A stretch of DNA of 64,000 nucleotides, from the NCBI RefSeq assembly GCF_004353915.1, contig NZ_SMRP01000007.1, forward strand, positions 62,819-126,818, given 5' to 3'. The notes under the pieces are model-generated. The model searched no databases. It was given only the letters and a program-made list of their open reading frames with translations, and had not been told where the DNA came from. The DNA comes from Paraburkholderia silviterrae. Its GTDB lineage: Bacteria > Pseudomonadota > Gammaproteobacteria > Burkholderiales > Burkholderiaceae. Below are positions 52,610-60,940 of the stretch, piece by piece. Within the stretch, counting starts at the first letter, position 1. Every line of letters begins with the position of its first letter. Both the position numbers and the translations under genes were made by a program.

Positions 52610-55289
52610 GGTAACCTCCAGACTTGAGCAATCGCATCTGATCAGCGAGCGACGGCCCTTCGCCTGGCCCACCGAAAGACTTCGATTCCGCACCATCATT
52701 GCTATGCTGCTTGTCTTCAGTTTCTTCATCTGACTCTGGATCTTTTTTCTCGCACTGATTCACTGCGACACGTTCAGTCCACTTTTGATCCATACTCTCG
52801 ACTATTCCCGAGACTGCCATATTCGCTTCGTGCTGAGACTCAAGGACCCTGCTATGCAGAATGGCATTCTCCTCAAATTCGGCTAGCGAAATCGGCTCAG
52901 TTGAGGAGATGTCAGCATCAGTCTTAACACGTAGCATTGGATACCACTCCCCTTTCACAAACGCGTAAATTACGTTCGGGTCTATTGGATGCCTCTTAAC
53001 TTGTACAGACATACCTTGGTATACAGGACTCTCCAAGCGAGGATTTCTAAACTGAGAATGATCCGTCCGAATTCCGCGCTGGCAATCCAGCTTCCGTGTA
53101 GCTCCCCGCACTGTGGGAAACGCAAAAGGAATACAGTCTTTAAGATTTCGAAGTCGTCCACGACGCCTCCCGGATCGATCCAGGCCATTCTCAAATTTCT
53201 GTCGTGGTGACATGAGCAGCGTCCCGTGACGCCGTTTGTCGTATACGTCAAAGAAGAATCTTTCAAGCCCATCCCAGAGCTCCTCTAGCGTATGTCTGGC
53301 CAAACCTGTCGGATCGACCTCTTTCGTCAATCCTCGTGGATTTTTTCTAAGCTTCGTATTGCCAAATAAATTTTCAATAAATGCTTTTTGCGACATGCAG
53401 AAAACTCTCTCGATCACATCTCCATCCCTACACGCAGAGGTCTTTCTCGGCTTTTCTCCCGATCCAAGGAAGCGCAGCATCCACTTGAAATCAGAAGCTC
53501 CAAACTCTGCCCCTCCATCAAAAACCACATATTCCGGTGCACGCCCAAATACTCGAATCATGTTCATCAATGCAGCCATGCACGATAGATATCTTGGCTT
53601 ACGAAGTGACAGATAAAATCCCAATATTCTTCGACTAAACGCACAAATAATTAACGTCAAAACTGGCCTCCCAAGGGATTCTCCTGTCTTCTTTGATACC
53701 ACCTCTATATCAAGTTCCGTATGATCGATGTGAACATACTGCATCGGATAGTCACCGTGCACAGGGGTATCGTGGCGAATAACCCAGACAAATCGAGAGG
53801 CTTGATAAGCAGCCTTATCGCCCGCCCGTTTCCTTATGGTCTCAACGTCTATCTCTTTGGCTACGCGGCGCAGAAATGTCATCTTGGATATTTTTTCCCC
53901 AATTTTTTCCAGCGTCTTGCTTAGTTTTCCGAAAACAAACCATTTACGTGGCCCGCGGAGAGATGCGTAGTCGTCTTTGAAGGCTTTCTCAATCTCCTTT
54001 TCGACTTCTTCACTCAGCCTGGATCGATGGTTCCCGCGTGCCGACCAATTAGGTACAATAGCGGCAAGAACGTCTTCTCCTGCACGCAGAGCACTATCCC
54101 TCGCGGCCCGGATACTTCTGTATGATCGGTCCGTGTATGCTTCTCTCACTTCGACTGATTCGTCACCATTTTCCCAGCGAGAAAGCAATTCAAGCTTTCT
54201 GACAGCATTTTTCACCGCATCGTCAGATGCATAGCGCCATTTCGAATTCAAGCATAACGCATCATTTTTATTGCTTGGTATGCTTAAGATTGTTACCTTG
54301 TTGTCCCTCCAAAAATTAGAAAGATTAGCCACTTGCATAACGATCGGCTGACCGCCGTCTTCCGAGTTAAGCAAAGCTTCAAGATCCCCACGAACCGCGA
54401 CCGTGAAGACATTTGAACACAAGACAAACTTGGTTCCAACCCTGAAGTCAGGCGGCGAATTTTCCAAATCAATCGTCGAAAGTCTTCTCTCCCACTGATA
54501 AGCCTCGCAATATAAATCTCGACTTTCGACACTACGAAATACCATAAAACGGTTCTTGTCGCACACGAAAGCACTTGACAGATCAGATGTAAGCTTACCC
54601 CTTGCTATTGCAACATGAAAATCATCTGCCTTATATTCTGGAAGTGCCTCCTGAAGTTCTTCCAACGTGGTAAACGAGACCTTATCGAAGTAATCTTCCA
54701 CCTTTCGAACGAAGCTCGAAGGTACTTCTTCGCCGTCGACCAAGTACGATCGCAGAAAATCTCTGTTCCTGGCAGTAATTGCGTCGATCTCTTCTGCAAT
54801 GCGGATTCTGTAAACGATTCCTAGCCTTTTGGCCGCCTCCTCGATGGGAGGACATCGGAAAACCGAACCGTCTCTCTGGTAGCGAGCCGGGTTACGCTTG
54901 CAATTCTTATTCAAAGAATCCAACGTGAACCACTCATCCAGGCGGAGGCATGATGATGTGATTACGAGAAATCCTTGTGACCAGTTAAAGCGAATTTCCT
55001 TGCCTCCTCGCCCCCTGTATTTGACATTTAGCTCAAACGGGCTGTCGAGATAACCCAGAACATCATCGTCGAACAAGTAAGCATTTGCTGCCGCCCTCTC
55101 AATGGCATTAGCAACGTGAATGGTCATATCCATTTTTGGGCAGAGCATCTCCATCGGGGATCTGGCGCGATTAGGCTGCAAATCTCGAGCAGGCCTGCGA
55201 AAACTATCGATAATTCTCTCCCTACCCACTGGAGGCACGTCAAGTTCTTCAAATAACTCATACAATCTATCTACACAAAATATGTTCAT
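52590..55289 (-). CDS. tnsB: TnsA-like/TnsB fusion DDE transposase
   Basis: 899 residues. Residues 55-185 resemble a TnsA endonuclease domain (DDDVLGYLDSPFELNVKYRG, GFLVI, FRCPPIEEAAKRLGIVYRI, ARNRDFLRSYL); the rest is TnsB/TniA: HTH region to about 480, then a retroviral-integrase-type DDE core with D522 (YVHIDHTELD), D591 (VVFDGGAEFG) and E627 (DVIERVF), spacing DD(35)E, and a beta-barrel and acidic C-terminal tail that could contact TnsC. In the TnsA part the usual PDF aspartate is glycine (G106) and the EWK-type lysine is phenylalanine (EWF, 119-121), while a glutamate (E64) remains, so donor 5'-strand cutting is probably lost. Codon use is less GC-rich than the host genes. Confidence 0.85.
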   Translation of the reverse strand: MNIFCVDRLYELFEELDVPPVGRERIIDSFRRPARDLQPNRARSPMEMLCPKMDMTIHVANAIERAAANAYLFDDDVLGYLDSPFELNVKYRGRGGKEIRFNWSQGFLVITSSCLRLDEWFTLDSLNKNCKRNPARYQRDGSVFRCPPIEEAAKRLGIVYRIRIAEEIDAITARNRDFLRSYLVDGEEVPSSFVRKVEDYFDKVSFTTLEELQEALPEYKADDFHVAIARGKLTSDLSSAFVCDKNRFMVFRSVESRDLYCEAYQWERRLSTIDLENSPPDFRVGTKFVLCSNVFTVAVRGDLEALLNSEDGGQPIVMQVANLSNFWRDNKVTILSIPSNKNDALCLNSKWRYASDDAVKNAVRKLELLSRWENGDESVEVREAYTDRSYRSIRAARDSALRAGEDVLAAIVPNWSARGNHRSRLSEEVEKEIEKAFKDDYASLRGPRKWFVFGKLSKTLEKIGEKISKMTFLRRVAKEIDVETIRKRAGDKAAYQASRFVWVIRHDTPVHGDYPMQYVHIDHTELDIEVVSKKTGESLGRPVLTLIICAFSRRILGFYLSLRKPRYLSCMAALMNMIRVFGRAPEYVVFDGGAEFGASDFKWMLRFLGSGEKPRKTSACRDGDVIERVFCMSQKAFIENLFGNTKLRKNPRGLTKEVDPTGLARHTLEELWDGLERFFFDVYDKRRHGTLLMSPRQKFENGLDRSGRRRGRLRNLKDCIPFAFPTVRGATRKLDCQRGIRTDHSQFRNPRLESPVYQGMSVQVKRHPIDPNVIYAFVKGEWYPMLRVKTDADISSTEPISLAEFEENAILHSRVLESQHEANMAVSGIVESMDQKWTERVAVNQCEKKDPESDEETEDKQHSNDGAESKSFGGPGEGPSLADQMRLLKSGGYHAKRYE

Positions 55290-55680
55290 TCGTACACCTA
55301 ATTACGAAATCACAACAACCCTGATCGGCATCACAATAGAGTCACCGCCCAGCGAACAACGCGAGGCTAGATATCGCCAATAGAATTATTTGAGAATGGA
55401 ATCTAAACCTACGCTATGAAATTTATTAGCGCTGGTCAAGCTGCGGCGACTCGACAACTACGCAATGGCGCGGTTGGATCATCGTTATCGAGGCGCACAT
55501 CGCCTCCCGAGCTTTGTCGCAGAACGCTTCGCACGCAGTCATGGCACCGCGATGCATGCATTGCAAGAAAAATGTAACAAAATGTAAATTCTCACCGTTA
55601 TTATTAAACCAATTAACTTCCAGACGGAAGTATTATGGTTACCTGCACAGAAGAATTGCGCGATCTGCAAGCGCTTTGAC
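55290..55680. other. Region between tnsAB and selC, probable transposon end
   Basis: 391 bases without a gene. It must contain the transposase promoter and the right terminus with transposase-binding repeats. A T-rich stretch at 55561-55620 contains two copies of ACATTTT on the minus strand. No clear terminal inverted repeat could be paired with another site by eye. Confidence 0.55.
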
Positions 55681-55776
55681 TGGCGGAGGGCAGATGGAGT
55701 CGAACCATCCCAGGAACGGCTGACGTCCCCAACCAGATTTGAAGTCTGGCCGTACCACCCGATACGATTGCCTTCC
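55681..55776 (-). tRNA. selC: tRNA-Sec (anticodon UCA)
   Basis: 96 bases on the minus strand beginning GGAAGGCA and ending TGCCCTCCGCCA with encoded CCA. Anticodon arm CCAGA-CTTCAAA-TCTGG carries anticodon TCA; T arm GATGG-TTCGACT-CCATC; long variable arm; 8-bp acceptor stem typical of bacterial tRNA-Sec, here with an A-C mismatch at the fourth pair. SerRS charges it with serine and SelA converts this to selenocysteine. It lies 55 bases downstream of selB in the same direction, and the Tn7-like operon starts just beyond its 3' end. Confidence 0.93.
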
Positions 55777-55831
55777 GTTGCGAAGCGAGAACTACGCGAA
55801 AACTGCGGAGACGCCAGGCCCTCACCTCATG

Positions 55832-57760
55832 CTATAGCCACTCGCGCATGCGGCTATCGGGCCTCAACCAGTGCTGATCGCGCTGAAACCGAGTATATCC
55901 AACGCGATCGAAGAACTCCAGAATCTGGATCGCACGCTTGCGCCCAAGCCCCGCAGCGTCGCGAAACGCCGCCGCTCCCACACCTGCAACTTGCGGCGGC
56001 GAAGCTTCGGCCAGTTGCGCGACGAGGCGCGCAAGTTCGTGAATTGCATCGCGCGCGTAGAACAGGTCACGCACGATCTGATACAGCCGGCCGAGGCGCG
56101 CGAGCTTGCGCAGCAGCGCACGCACTTTTTCTTCGGGTTCCTGTGCTTCGCGCGCGAGATCACGCACCCAGGGCGGGTCGTAGCGTCCTTGCGCAATCAA
56201 CGGCATGAGGCGCGCGGCAAGCACTTCTTCGCTGGTATCGAGCGAAACCGCATGCGAAGGCAAATGCAGCCACGGCCCGTTGCGCGAAATACGTCCCGCT
56301 TCGATGAGCGCGTCCACCGCCGCGCGCCAGACCTCGTCGCTCACGAGCGGCGCCGCCATGCGCCGCAGGCGGGCGGCGTCCGGGCCCTGCTCGTCCGGTG
56401 TGCGCGCATGGAATTCGCCCAACGCCTCGACGATACGCGCCGCAAGACTCATCCAATGATCACGCGCCAGCACAACAGAATCGGCTGCACGCCCTTGCGG
56501 CGCGATCACGACCGCGTCGTCGGGCAGCGCGAGCGTAGCCGCGTCGAACCCCGTCAATTGCGTTAGCGTGGAGCGTGTGAGACCACGCGGCGCTTCGTCG
56601 ATCAGCGCGCCAACGTTGCCTTCGTCCAGCCATGCACGCAGCGCATCGAGCCAGGCACGGCGCTCCGGCGTGCGCCGGCGCCGCGCGGGCCCGAACGGGT
56701 CGAGCACACGGCCGCCGCCCACCGTGCGGCTCGCCTGCGCGTTGCGCACGATGAAGCGATCGCCGGGCATGGCATGCAGCGGCATATCGAAGACGAGCTG
56801 CACGCGCGCATGCCCTCCGGCCGCGAGCGTATCGCCTTCGAGCAACGCGACGTTCGCCATGCGATGCATCGTGCCCAGATGCACGTGCAAGGGCGACCAA
56901 TGCTCGAGCGTGATGCCCGCGTCGTCCAGAAGACTCAGCTCGACGTCCAGACGCGTCGCGCTTTGCGCGAGCCGCGCATCGACAATCCAGTCTCCACGTG
57001 AGATTTGACTCTTCTCCACACCCGAAAGGTTGAGCGCGCAACGTTGCCCAGCCCGCCCCGTATCCGAGGCGCGATTTTGTGCGTGGATGCCGCGCACCCG
57101 CACCGGCATCCACGCGGGCGCGAGCAGCAAGTTCTCGCCGGTGCACACGCGTCCCGCGAAAACGGTGCCGGTCACAACCGTGCCCTGTCCCGTCAAGGTG
57201 AAGACGCGATCGACGGCGAGGCGGAACAAGCCATCATCGCGGCGCGCCTGCCAGTGCGTGGCGCGCTCGCGCAGCCAGGCATCGAGCTTCGTCACGCCCG
57301 GATCGCCGGGCTGCGTCGCCTGCGTTTCGAAGCACGGCGCGCCAGCCAGCGCAGTGGGTGCGAGCCACGCGGCAATTTCCGCGCGCACCTCGGCAAGCCG
57401 TGCCGGATCCACGCGGTCCGCCTTCGTGAGCGCGATCGCGCCATGCGTTACGCCAAGCAGTTGCAGAATGGCTAGATGCTCGCGCGTTTGCGGCATCACA
57501 CCGTCATCGGCGGCAATCACGAGCAGTGCAAAGTCGATCCCGCACGCGCCGGCCGCCATGGTGTGCACGAGCTTCTCGTGCCCGGGCACGTCGATGTAGC
57601 CGAGCACGTCGCCGTTCGCGAGCGGTGTATAGGCATAGCCGAGCTCGATGGAGATGCCGCGCGCCTTTTCTTCCTTGAGCCGGTCGGTGTCCACGCCGGT
57701 GAGTGCGCGCACGAGCGTGGTCTTGCCGTGATCGATATGCCCCGCCGTGCCGACGATCAC
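55832..57760 (-). CDS. selB: Selenocysteine-specific elongation factor SelB
   Basis: 642 residues from GTG 57760. EF-Tu-like GTPase with P loop GTAGHIDHGKTT, switch region RLKEEKARGISIELGYAY, DVPGHEKLVHTM and the guanine-specificity motif LTKADR, then beta-barrel domains and C-terminal winged-helix domains (residues 420-642) that bind the SECIS hairpin. It delivers Sec-tRNA to UGA codons in selenoprotein mRNAs. The GTG overlaps the selA stop codon (GTGA), so the two are coupled. The client is the formate dehydrogenase encoded upstream in this same locus. Confidence 0.96.
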   Translation of the reverse strand: MIVGTAGHIDHGKTTLVRALTGVDTDRLKEEKARGISIELGYAYTPLANGDVLGYIDVPGHEKLVHTMAAGACGIDFALLVIAADDGVMPQTREHLAILQLLGVTHGAIALTKADRVDPARLAEVRAEIAAWLAPTALAGAPCFETQATQPGDPGVTKLDAWLRERATHWQARRDDGLFRLAVDRVFTLTGQGTVVTGTVFAGRVCTGENLLLAPAWMPVRVRGIHAQNRASDTGRAGQRCALNLSGVEKSQISRGDWIVDARLAQSATRLDVELSLLDDAGITLEHWSPLHVHLGTMHRMANVALLEGDTLAAGGHARVQLVFDMPLHAMPGDRFIVRNAQASRTVGGGRVLDPFGPARRRRTPERRAWLDALRAWLDEGNVGALIDEAPRGLTRSTLTQLTGFDAATLALPDDAVVIAPQGRAADSVVLARDHWMSLAARIVEALGEFHARTPDEQGPDAARLRRMAAPLVSDEVWRAAVDALIEAGRISRNGPWLHLPSHAVSLDTSEEVLAARLMPLIAQGRYDPPWVRDLAREAQEPEEKVRALLRKLARLGRLYQIVRDLFYARDAIHELARLVAQLAEASPPQVAGVGAAAFRDAAGLGRKRAIQILEFFDRVGYTRFQRDQHWLRPDSRMREWL

Positions 57761-59286
57761 AGGCGCAGCTCCGCGAGTTGCGCGACGAAGGCCGCTTCGT
57801 CCGCGCTCTCGAGACAGCGCAGGTCGAGTCGCAACGCGTCGTCGGCAATGCGGCCGATCACGGGCCGCGGCAGCGCCCGCAACGCCCGCTCCAGCCTGAG
57901 CAAGGCGCGGCCGCGGCCGCTCTTGCCGCGGTATCGCACGACCAACCCGCTGCTCGGCAAGACGTCGACCGGCAACGCGCCGCTGCCGATCTGGCTGAGC
58001 ATCGGCTCGACGCTCACCTCATAGCCGTCACCAAGCATGCGCTGCAATGCGGGCAGCACACGCGTGGCCGCTTCGTGCATCTCGTTCGCGGGACGCGTGA
58101 GCAGCCGCAGCGTCGTCAGGCGCTCGCGCAGAAATTCGGGCGCCTGGTAGAGCTTGAGCACGGGCTCGAGCGCCGCGAGCGTGAGCTTGCCGACGCGCAA
58201 CGCACGCTTGAGCGGATGCTTCTTGATCTTCGCGATCCATTCCTTGCGCCCGACGATCAGCCCGGCCTGCGGGCCGCCCAGCAGCTTGTCGCCGCTGAAG
58301 GTCACGAGATCGGCGCCCGCCTCGACGGTGGCGCGCACGGTGGGCTCGGCGGGCAGGCCCCACTGCGTGAGATCGGCAAGCGTGCCGCTGCCGAGGTCCA
58401 CCGCCACCGGCAGGCCGTGCTTGCGCGCGAGCGGCGCCAGTTCGTCGAGCTCGACGCTGTTCGTGAAGCCGCTGATCGCATAGTTGCTGCAATGGACCTT
58501 CATCAGCAGCGCCGTGCGCGTGCCGATAGCCGCTTCGTAATCCTTCAGATGCGTGCGATTGGTCGTTCCGACTTCGCGCAGCCTCGCACCCGCGCGGCTC
58601 ATGATGTCGGGAATGCGGAACGCGCCGCCGATCTCCACCAGTTCGCCGCGCGAAACGATCACTTCCTTGCGCGCGGCCAGCGCGGAAAGCGTGAGCAGCA
58701 CCGCCGCGGCGTTGTTGTTCACGACGGTCGCCGCTTCGGCACCCGTCAACTCGCAGATGAGCGCATCGATCAGGTCGTCGCGATCGCCGCGCTTTCCCGT
58801 AGCCAGATCGAACTCGAGGTTGACGGGCTGGGTGAGCGCCTGCACCACGGCGCGCACGGCAGCGTCGGGCAGCAGCGCGCGGCCCAGATTCGTGTGCAGG
58901 ACCGTGCCGGTCAGATTGAACACCGCGCGCAACGCACTTTGCGCGCGCATGGCGAGCGCCCGGTCGGCGTCGGCGATCACGCGCTCGATGGCAAACGGTG
59001 CCTGCGTGCTCGCATCGGTTACCAGCGTGCCCGCCTGCGCATCGCGCCGCCAGCCGTCGAGCGTCGCGCGTATGGCTGCGAGCACCTGCGTGCGCCCATG
59101 CTGCGCGATCAACGGTTGTGCTTGCGGCGAGGCAATCACGCGCTCCACGGCCGGCATCTGCGCAAGCAGCGCGTTCAGCGCGTGGCCGGCAACCTGGTTG
59201 TACTTATCGTGTTCGCCTTGCATCACTTGCGCCGTTGCCGCCGCGCCCTGCTGCGCGCGCTCGTTCATCTCGCTCGCGCGCGTCAT
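57757..59286 (-). CDS. selA: L-seryl-tRNA(Sec) selenium transferase SelA
   Basis: 509 residues from ATG 59286, which overlaps the fdhE stop (ATGA); shorter starts such as 59223 are possible and closer to the usual family length. PLP-binding lysine in TFSGDKLLGGPQAGLIVG; family motifs NLTGTVLHTNLGRALLP, VNNNAAAVLLTLSALA, REVGTTNRTHLKDYE. The decameric enzyme converts seryl-tRNA-Sec to selenocysteyl-tRNA-Sec using selenophosphate. selD is not in the window. Lies between fdhE and selB in one operon. Confidence 0.96.
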   Translation of the reverse strand: MTRASEMNERAQQGAAATAQVMQGEHDKYNQVAGHALNALLAQMPAVERVIASPQAQPLIAQHGRTQVLAAIRATLDGWRRDAQAGTLVTDASTQAPFAIERVIADADRALAMRAQSALRAVFNLTGTVLHTNLGRALLPDAAVRAVVQALTQPVNLEFDLATGKRGDRDDLIDALICELTGAEAATVVNNNAAAVLLTLSALAARKEVIVSRGELVEIGGAFRIPDIMSRAGARLREVGTTNRTHLKDYEAAIGTRTALLMKVHCSNYAISGFTNSVELDELAPLARKHGLPVAVDLGSGTLADLTQWGLPAEPTVRATVEAGADLVTFSGDKLLGGPQAGLIVGRKEWIAKIKKHPLKRALRVGKLTLAALEPVLKLYQAPEFLRERLTTLRLLTRPANEMHEAATRVLPALQRMLGDGYEVSVEPMLSQIGSGALPVDVLPSSGLVVRYRGKSGRGRALLRLERALRALPRPVIGRIADDALRLDLRCLESADEAAFVAQLAELRL

Positions 59287-60215
59287 TGCTCGGCCGGCGC
59301 TTCGGGATAGAGCAGCGGATTCGCGCTCGCGCGCCGATAACCGGCTTCGCTCATCAGCAGGTCGAGCGTGAGGCTCGCGAGATCGTCGGCGAGCGGCTCG
59401 AACTCGAGGTCTTTCTCCTGATAGCCGATCTTGCGATAGGTATGGCATTCGTCGCACGATTCCGCTTTCAAGGCCGGATTGCCGCCTTCGATGCCGTGAT
59501 ACGCGATGCCCTTGGTCGAATCGCAGTTCGTGCATTTCACGCGCACCACGTGATTCTCGGTGCCGCACAGGCTGCATTGCACGTAGCGATAGCCCTGGAA
59601 TGCGCCGCCCACGCGCACGATGCTCGCAACGGGCGGCACGCCGCAGACGGGGCACACGCCCGCCGCGTCCACGTAGGGGACGTCCTGTGCGTTGACGCGG
59701 CTCGCGAGGTCGGTCCACACCACCTGTAGCGCCGCCATGATGAAGGGCGCCGTGGCGGGCGCGACTTCCGAATGGCGTTGCGCGAGCAGCGCATCGGCTT
59801 GTGCGTCGAGTTCGGCGTCGCTCATCGCGCGCAACGTATCCAGCACTTTTGCGAGCGCGGGCGTGACCGCGCCCGCCGCTTCCACGCGATCGGCAAGGCG
59901 GCGTAACACCGCGCGCCATTGCGGGTCGCGCTCGCCGCCGAGCGCGGGCAGGATCGGCATCGAATGGCGTTGTGCGCTGGCGATGGCTTCGCGCTCCGGC
60001 ATCTGCGCTTCGAGATGCTCCAGCGCGTGCTGCTGCGCGTCCACGAGCGCCGCCATGAGGCGTACGTAGCCGCCAATAGGGTTGTGGTCCGCCAGCTTGC
60101 GCAGACGCGCGGCGCGCTCCCTGAAATGCGTCGCGCGCTCGGGCAGGCGGATGCGTGGAATCGCGGAGGGATCCTGCACCTGAATCTGCTCGGGATCGAG
60201 AATGCGTTGTGTCAC
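59283..60215 (-). CDS. fdhE: Formate dehydrogenase accessory protein FdhE
   Basis: 310 residues from GTG 60215 (GGGAG upstream), following the terminator at 60236-60269. Cysteine pairs typical of FdhE: VCPVCGVPP, QCSLCGTENH, KCTNCDSTKG and ESCDECHTYRK. FdhE binds iron through these motifs and is needed for maturation of respiratory formate dehydrogenases. Its stop overlaps the selA start. The arrangement fdhE-selA-selB-selC keeps enzyme assembly and selenocysteine supply together. Confidence 0.95.
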   Translation of the reverse strand: MTQRILDPEQIQVQDPSAIPRIRLPERATHFRERAARLRKLADHNPIGGYVRLMAALVDAQQHALEHLEAQMPEREAIASAQRHSMPILPALGGERDPQWRAVLRRLADRVEAAGAVTPALAKVLDTLRAMSDAELDAQADALLAQRHSEVAPATAPFIMAALQVVWTDLASRVNAQDVPYVDAAGVCPVCGVPPVASIVRVGGAFQGYRYVQCSLCGTENHVVRVKCTNCDSTKGIAYHGIEGGNPALKAESCDECHTYRKIGYQEKDLEFEPLADDLASLTLDLLMSEAGYRRASANPLLYPEAPAEQ

Positions 60216-60235
60216 GGCGAGTCGTCTCCCATAAC

Positions 60236-60269
60236 AAAAAAGCCGCCGCACCCTGCTCGGGCGGGCGGC
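60236..60269 (-). terminator. Rho-independent terminator after fdhI
   Basis: On the minus strand GCCGCC (60264-60269) pairs with GGCGGC (60242-60247), with an inner CCC/GGG helix, followed by a run of six T (60236-60241). It stands between the fdhI stop and the fdhE start, so it would limit read-through from the structural operon into fdhE-selAB-selC. Confidence 0.8.
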
Positions 60270-60313
60270 CTGCCTGCGGCGCCGGGCGAACGAATCGCTC
60301 GACTGTGCGCCTG

Positions 60314-60940
60314 CTACTTGATGCTCTCGCGGAACCAGCGCGGATGATGCTTTCTCGCCCAGCCCCAGGTGACGTAGCCGCGCGTCATCGCGCGAATCGA
60401 GCCCTTCACCCACAACGCCGCATAGATATGCACGACGATGCCCACGATCAGCACGAACGCAGCGGCCGCATGCACGTTGGCGGCCACGCGGATCAGCGTG
60501 ACCGGGAAGTAGAACGAGAAATAGCGCCGCAAGATCACGATGCCGCTTAAGAGCAGCAGCACGAGGCAAACCACCATCACAAAGAATAGCAGCTTCTGAC
60601 CCGCATTGTAGCGGCCGATCTCGGGCAGCTTGTCCTCGCGGTTGTGCAGCACGTCGTCGATCTGCTTGAGCCATTGCACATCGGCCGAATCCAGATAGTT
60701 GTGATGCCAGAAACGCAGCGCGAGGATCATGAACGAAATGAACATCACCACGCCAACGAACGGATGCAGGATGCGCGTCCATTGCCCGCCGCCGAACAGC
60801 GCGGAAAGCCAGAACATGGCCGGATGAAACATCGCGAGGCCGGAAAGCGCGAGCAGCACGAAGGTGATCGCGGTAATCCAGTGGTTGCTGCGCTCGTTGG
60901 CCGTATAGCGCTGGATCAGTTGCGGTTCATCGTTTTTCAT
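60314..60940 (-). CDS. fdhI: Formate dehydrogenase cytochrome b556 subunit (gamma)
   Basis: 208 residues from ATG 60940, with GAGGAG upstream inside the beta-subunit gene; the two genes overlap by 14 bases. Four membrane helices of the FdnI/FdoI type (HWITAITFVLLALSGLAMFHPAMFW; FVGVVMFISFMILALRFWHHNY; LFFVMVVCLVLLLLSGIVILRRYF; HAAAAFVLIVGIVVHIYAALWVKG) with haem-ligand histidines. It passes electrons from formate to quinone in the inner membrane. Confidence 0.95.
   Translation of the reverse strand: MKNDEPQLIQRYTANERSNHWITAITFVLLALSGLAMFHPAMFWLSALFGGGQWTRILHPFVGVVMFISFMILALRFWHHNYLDSADVQWLKQIDDVLHNREDKLPEIGRYNAGQKLLFFVMVVCLVLLLLSGIVILRRYFSFYFPVTLIRVAANVHAAAAFVLIVGIVVHIYAALWVKGSIRAMTRGYVTWGWARKHHPRWFRESIK

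Larger units (their letters stand above)
48675..55649 (-). mobile_element. Tn7-like transposon core next to selC (ends not fixed)
   Basis: Minus-strand operon tnsAB-tnsC-tniQ-tniQ. Genes overlap or abut, and composition is lower in GC than the flanking host genes. The right limit must lie between tnsAB and selC. One candidate terminus is at 55649, where the minus strand starts TGTGCAGG; this gives 31 bases to the selC 3' end, but no matching left terminus or target duplication was found. The element may extend left to include the degraded gene at 47870, and perhaps the KfrA/integrase pair. Confidence 0.6.

Noticed and set aside
47733..55680. CRISPR array or Cas gene that would make the Tn7-like element CRISPR-guided
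   Set aside because: No regularly spaced repeats and no Cas-like open frame were seen in or around the operon.
57703..59310. 535-codon plus-strand open frame opposite selA
   Set aside because: Antisense shadow of SelA, which has all family motifs.
60216..60782. Long upstream extension of the fdhE frame
   Set aside because: It crosses the terminator and the fdhI coding region; the GTG at 60215 with GGGAG and homology start fits FdhE.
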